Origin: Psychroserpens luteolus
GTDB taxonomy: Bacteria > Bacteroidota > Bacteroidia > Flavobacteriales > Flavobacteriaceae
Length of the DNA stretch: 64,000 nt
Direction of reading: 5' to 3'
Assembly (NCBI RefSeq): GCF_021032705.1
Contig: NZ_JAHVXI010000007.1
Location: forward strand, 126,141-190,140
In this document: in pieces, positions 61,355 through 64,000 of the stretch
Numbering within the stretch: the first letter of the stretch is position 1
Layout of the letters: every line of letters starts with the position of its first letter
The notes under the pieces: generated by a model
Told to the model about the DNA's origin: nothing
Databases searched by the model: none
What the model saw: the letters and a program-made list of their open reading frames with translations, nothing else
Made by a program: the position numbers and the translations under genes

Positions 61355-62581
61355 TTGTATACTACAGGAATATACGTCGTTAGCTTCTTTTTAAAGGTTC
61401 TGGCATTATTTAACACTAAGATAAAACTTGGTGTAAATGGTCGTAAACAAACATTTAATATTCTTGAGGAAAAAATAGACATCCATGACAAAACTATTTG
61501 GTTTCATTGTGCATCCTTAGGTGAGTATGAGCAAGGCTTACCTGTTTTTGAAGTATTGCGAAAAGATTATCCTTATCATAAAATAGTGCTTACTTTCTTT
61601 TCGCCTTCAGGATATGAAATTAGAAAAAACACAACACTAGCAGATGTGGTTGTCTACCTTCCTTTAGACACAAAAGTTAATGCCAAACGTTTTTTAAAGT
61701 TGGTTCATCCAGAGTTTACTGTATTTGTAAAATATGACATCTGGCCTAATCTATTACATGAATTAAAACGACAGGATAGACGCGCTATTTTAATTTCAGC
61801 TTTATTTAGAAAAAACCAATCCTATTTTAAATCTTACGGCGGAAAACGCCAATCTGCACTATTTGCATTTGAACATATTTTTGTTCAAGATGAAAATTCT
61901 AAATCATTACTAAACTCAATTAATTATAATTCGGTTACTATATCAGGAGACACACGGTTTGACCGTGTTAATAATCAATTATCACAAATAAATACACTTG
62001 ACTTTGTTACAGAATTTAAAAGTAATGCTACTTGTGTTGTTATTGGGAGTTCATGGCCTGAAGATGAAGACATACTTATTCCTTATATAAATAGTAATGC
62101 TTCAAAAGATTTGAAATTTATCATTGCTCCACATGAAATTAAAAGTAGTCATGTAAAAGCTATTCTTTCAAAACTTAAAGTAACTACAGTTTTGTTTTCT
62201 AAAAAGCAAGGTAAAGATCTTAGTGATGCTTCGGTATTAATTATTGACACTATTGGTTTACTCTCTAAAGTTTATAGTTATGCAGATATTGCATACGTAG
62301 GTGGAGCCATGGGTCAAACAGGTCTACATAATATTTTAGAGCCTGCGGTTTTTGGAATACCAATTATTATTGGTAAAAATTATCAAAAATTCCCTGAGGC
62401 ATTTTCGATGATTGAACACGCTGGAGTAACTTCAGTAAAAAGTGAGAAAGACTTAAAAACGGTGTTTGATCTATTGATTTCTTCTAAAGAATACTGCATG
62501 TCTGAAGGTCTTAAAAACTCAGAGTTCATCAATAAAAATAAGGGTGCGGTAGTCCAAATCGCGAACTATATTCGTATATAG
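61355..62581 (+). CDS. waaA: Kdo transferase (3-deoxy-D-manno-octulosonic acid transferase)
   Basis: A 408-residue GT-B glycosyltransferase, membrane-anchored by its N-terminus, which adds Kdo to lipid A precursor. Start is a TTG codon (61355), judged by match to the family N-terminus (YTTGIYVVSFFLKVLALF); no ATG gives that start. Motifs: IWFHCASLGEYEQGLPVFEV, TFFSPSGYEIRKN, VKYDIWPNLL, VIGSSWPEDE, and YVGGAMGQTGLHNILEPAVF with GIPIIIGKNYQ. The length is normal for bacterial KdtA. It faces the DegT gene divergently and supports a lipopolysaccharide-making envelope. Confidence 0.93.
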   Translation: MYTTGIYVVSFFLKVLALFNTKIKLGVNGRKQTFNILEEKIDIHDKTIWFHCASLGEYEQGLPVFEVLRKDYPYHKIVLTFFSPSGYEIRKNTTLADVVVYLPLDTKVNAKRFLKLVHPEFTVFVKYDIWPNLLHELKRQDRRAILISALFRKNQSYFKSYGGKRQSALFAFEHIFVQDENSKSLLNSINYNSVTISGDTRFDRVNNQLSQINTLDFVTEFKSNATCVVIGSSWPEDEDILIPYINSNASKDLKFIIAPHEIKSSHVKAILSKLKVTTVLFSKKQGKDLSDASVLIIDTIGLLSKVYSYADIAYVGGAMGQTGLHNILEPAVFGIPIIIGKNYQKFPEAFSMIEHAGVTSVKSEKDLKTVFDLLISSKEYCMSEGLKNSEFINKNKGAVVQIANYIRI

Positions 62582-62689
62582 TGCATTGATTGAATAGTAT
62601 AAAATCTTAATAAATGTTAAATTTTTATCAGAAAATTCAATTTAAGTTACTAATTTCGTGTATTAACAATTAACACTAAAACGATTACA

Positions 62690-63073
62690 ATGAAAAAATT
62701 GATTTTAAACATCGCATTGGTATTGGCACTTGTTGTGTCTGTAACATCATGTAGAGAAACTAAAGAAGGTGCTGAGGATGCTGCTGATAAAGTAGAAAAC
62801 GCAGCTGAAAAAGCTGGAGACGCAATGGAAGATGCTGCTGATAAAGCAGGAGACGCGGTAAAAGAAGGTGCTGAAGCAGTAAAAGAAGGTGCTGAAGACG
62901 CTGTTGATGCTGCAGGAGATGCGATAAAAGAAGGCGCTGATGCTGTAAAAGAAGGAGCTAAAGATGCTGTTGACGGAGCTAAAGATGCTGCAAATGATGC
63001 AGTAGACAAAGCTAAAGAAGAAGGTTCTAAAGCTTTAGACAAAGCTGCTGACAAATTGAAAACAGACAACTAA
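62690..63073 (+). CDS. Ala/Lys/Glu-rich helical-repeat lipoprotein
   Basis: A 127-residue lipoprotein: lipobox VSVTSC with Cys21, then a low-complexity Ala/Asp/Glu/Lys/Gly helix to the end. There is a 22-residue repeat: residues 57-78 (VKEGAEAVKEGAEDAVDAAGDA, 7+7+8) and 79-100 (IKEGADA..., same layout), so an 11-residue periodicity. This resembles LEA-like or apolipoprotein-like amphipathic repeats. It is probably anchored in the outer or inner membrane and may help against desiccation or stress, but function is inferred only. Single-gene unit; a -7-like TAATTTCG lies at about 62651-62658 and a strong hairpin follows. Confidence 0.8.
   Translation: MKKLILNIALVLALVVSVTSCRETKEGAEDAADKVENAAEKAGDAMEDAADKAGDAVKEGAEAVKEGAEDAVDAAGDAIKEGADAVKEGAKDAVDGAKDAANDAVDKAKEEGSKALDKAADKLKTDN
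62858..62989 (+). repeat. Two in-frame 66-bp repeats inside the helical lipoprotein gene
   Basis: Codons 57-78 and 79-100 are diverged tandem copies (66 bp each) that encode the 22-residue helical unit. The opposite strand is also open across this stretch because of the biased composition. Confidence 0.7.
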
Positions 63074-63088
63074 ACACTAGTTCTTTTT

Positions 63089-63128
63089 CCATAAATAAAG
63101 CCTGATGAAAATCAGGCTTTATTTATGG
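63089..63128. terminator. Strong bidirectional terminator
   Basis: An 18-bp perfect stem (CCATAAATAAAGCCTGAT, 63089-63106, and its complement 63111-63128) with a GAAA tetraloop. It separates the convergent lipoprotein and secretion-F genes. Confidence 0.88.
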
Positions 63129-63152
63129 AAAATTTTAAAATTTAAAATAACA

Positions 63153-64000
63153 TCAACCTAATACACTACTTAATTTAAACATAGGTAAATACATTGCTAT
63201 TAAAATAACGCCTACTAAAACCCCTACAATAAGTATAATAAAAGGCTCCATAACAGTCGATAATAATTTAGATCGTTGCTCTACTTGTGTATTGTATTGC
63301 GTATTTAAGCGTTCAAAAATGAATTCGTTTTGGTTAGTTTCTTCAGCAACTTTAACAAGAGCAAGCATTTTATCGTCAAAAAGTTTGTGAGGTTTTAAGC
63401 TTTCACTTAAAGATTTACCCTTTAAAATCTGCTGTTCTACATTTTCTAGTGCACTTTGCAACGGATAAAAATTAATCATCTGCTTTACCAATTGAATACT
63501 ATTAACTAGCGGTACTTTTGATGCTGTAAGCAATGTAACTGCTTGTGTAAACTGAGATAGATATACTGTTTTAACAAAATCACCAATAAATGGTAATCTT
63601 AAGACGAGATTATCTTTAGCCTTTTTGAACCATTGCTTTTTATTTAAAAACGCTCTAGAAAATATAAGACACACCAAAATAATAAGTAAGATCCATCCGT
63701 AGCTTTTCATAAATTCGGAAACATAAATTATAAACTTAGTAATTGCGGGTAACTCTACTTTTTGTTGCTCAAAAATATCCTGAAACATAGGAACAACATA
63801 TTGTAACATAAATACAACTACCAGCACAGCAGTACTTAAAATAATTATAGGGTAAGTAAGTGCACTAATAAGGTTTCTACGTTGTTGGTTCTTTCTTCCA
63901 AAAAAAGCACCTAATTGCTCACATACTTGTGTTAAGCTTCCTGTTTCTTCTCCTATTTTAATTGAATAGTATTCGTAATTTGTAAATTCTTTTTGTTTTT
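63153..64000 (-). CDS. Type II secretion / type IV pilus F-family inner-membrane protein (partial)
   Basis: The frame is open from the stop side at 63153 to the window edge, so the N-terminus is missing; the Met at 63827 is internal. Upstream of it the reading continues as YSIKIGEETGSLTQVCEQLG and ALTYPIIILSTAVLVVVFML. This is the typical F-domain pattern (GEETGSL; YP...; a second F domain with LPFIGDFVKTVYLSQFTQAV). Three TM helices are seen: around the LYPII-like segment, at about residues 35-50 of the shown part, and near the C-terminus (PFIILIVGVLVGVILIAMYL). F-proteins are platform components of T2SS, type IV pili or competence pseudopili. Which one cannot be told from here. Confidence 0.88.
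   Translation of the reverse strand, partial: KQKEFTNYEYYSIKIGEETGSLTQVCEQLGAFFGRKNQQRRNLISALTYPIIILSTAVLVVVFMLQYVVPMFQDIFEQQKVELPAITKFIIYVSEFMKSYGWILLIILVCLIFSRAFLNKKQWFKKAKDNLVLRLPFIGDFVKTVYLSQFTQAVTLLTASKVPLVNSIQLVKQMINFYPLQSALENVEQQILKGKSLSESLKPHKLFDDKMLALVKVAEETNQNEFIFERLNTQYNTQVEQRSKLLSTVMEPFIILIVGVLVGVILIAMYLPMFKLSSVLG

Noticed and set aside
62650-63069. Ser/Ala-rich open frame on the minus strand opposite the helical lipoprotein gene
   Set aside because: It is the shadow of the Ala/Asp/Glu/Lys-biased repeat coding; it has low complexity and the plus-strand frame has a proper lipoprotein signal and terminator.
1-64000. tRNA, rRNA, CRISPR, insertion sequences, prophage
   Set aside because: Intergenic regions were read for TTCRA-type tRNA arms, regular spacers with repeats, and transposase or phage genes; none was found. 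A covariance-model search would be the decisive test for RNAs.

Overview
This 64-kb window comes from an AT-rich Bacteroidota chromosome, almost certainly a member of the Flavobacteriaceae, probably marine. The evidence is the set of family-typical genes: GLPGLI proteins, SusC/SusD, type IX secretion sorting domains, DUF5686, a DUF6090-like gene and K+-dependent membrane pyrophosphatase. There are no Shine-Dalgarno-type leaders, and several promoters match the Bacteroidota -7 consensus TAnnTTTG. I see no rRNA, tRNA, CRISPR array, transposase or prophage.

Layout. 0-7.6 kb: a secreted/outer-membrane module (small secreted protein, two GLPGLI paralogues, a carboxypeptidase-regulatory-like beta-barrel receptor) runs divergently from a histidine kinase/OmpR-type regulator pair. 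Between them lie three GTTAAC repeats at exact 10-bp spacing that could serve both promoters. 7.7-12.9 kb: secreted unknown protein plus deoxynucleoside kinase, then an operon of a Rieske/glutamate-synthase-like fusion, an unknown protein and a CPA1-type antiporter. 12.9-17.7 kb: App1-domain protein, unknown protein, membrane pyrophosphatase with a long C-terminal tail, and soluble pyrophosphatase. 17.8-23.3 kb: frameshifted DUF6090-like gene, FkbM methyltransferase, GNAT, Crp/Fnr regulator, AhpD-like, DoxX-like and cyclase genes. 23.3-35.5 kb: DUF5686 protein, pdhB, etfBA, bifunctional-nuclease-like protein, a CNT nucleoside transporter with an added extracytoplasmic domain, thyA, a TonB-C protein, a CBM48-like protein and a 2TM-dihydrofolate reductase fusion. 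35.5-38.4 kb: a LytS/LytTR system with two tandem kinases, one of which has lost its catalytic residues. 38.7-54.5 kb: secreted M36 metallopeptidase and NHL propeller with T9SS tails, alpha/beta hydrolase, SUMF1-like protein, then a divergent SusC/SusD locus with two lipoproteins and a membrane-spanning AraC-type regulator. 54.7-64 kb: FAD-dependent dehydrogenase, fabD, lspA, amidohydrolase, galE, DegT aminotransferase, waaA, a helical-repeat lipoprotein and a truncated type II secretion F-family protein.

How genes may work together. The clearest functional units are the two-component/GLPGLI module, the Rieske-antiporter operon, the pyrophosphatase pair, etfBA, the LytS pair with its regulator, and a protein- or peptide-oriented nutrient-acquisition region (M36 peptidase plus SusCD, with no glycoside hydrolase nearby). 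Deoxynucleoside kinase, nucleoside transporter, thymidylate synthase and DHFR all lie within 27 kb, though in separate transcription units.

The best candidates for something undescribed are the GLPGLI module with its phased operator, the LytS pseudokinase/kinase pair, and the 2TM-DHFR fusion whose junction carries an A11 run with stops waiting in both other frames. All functions are inferred by reading the translated sequence; no database search was run.
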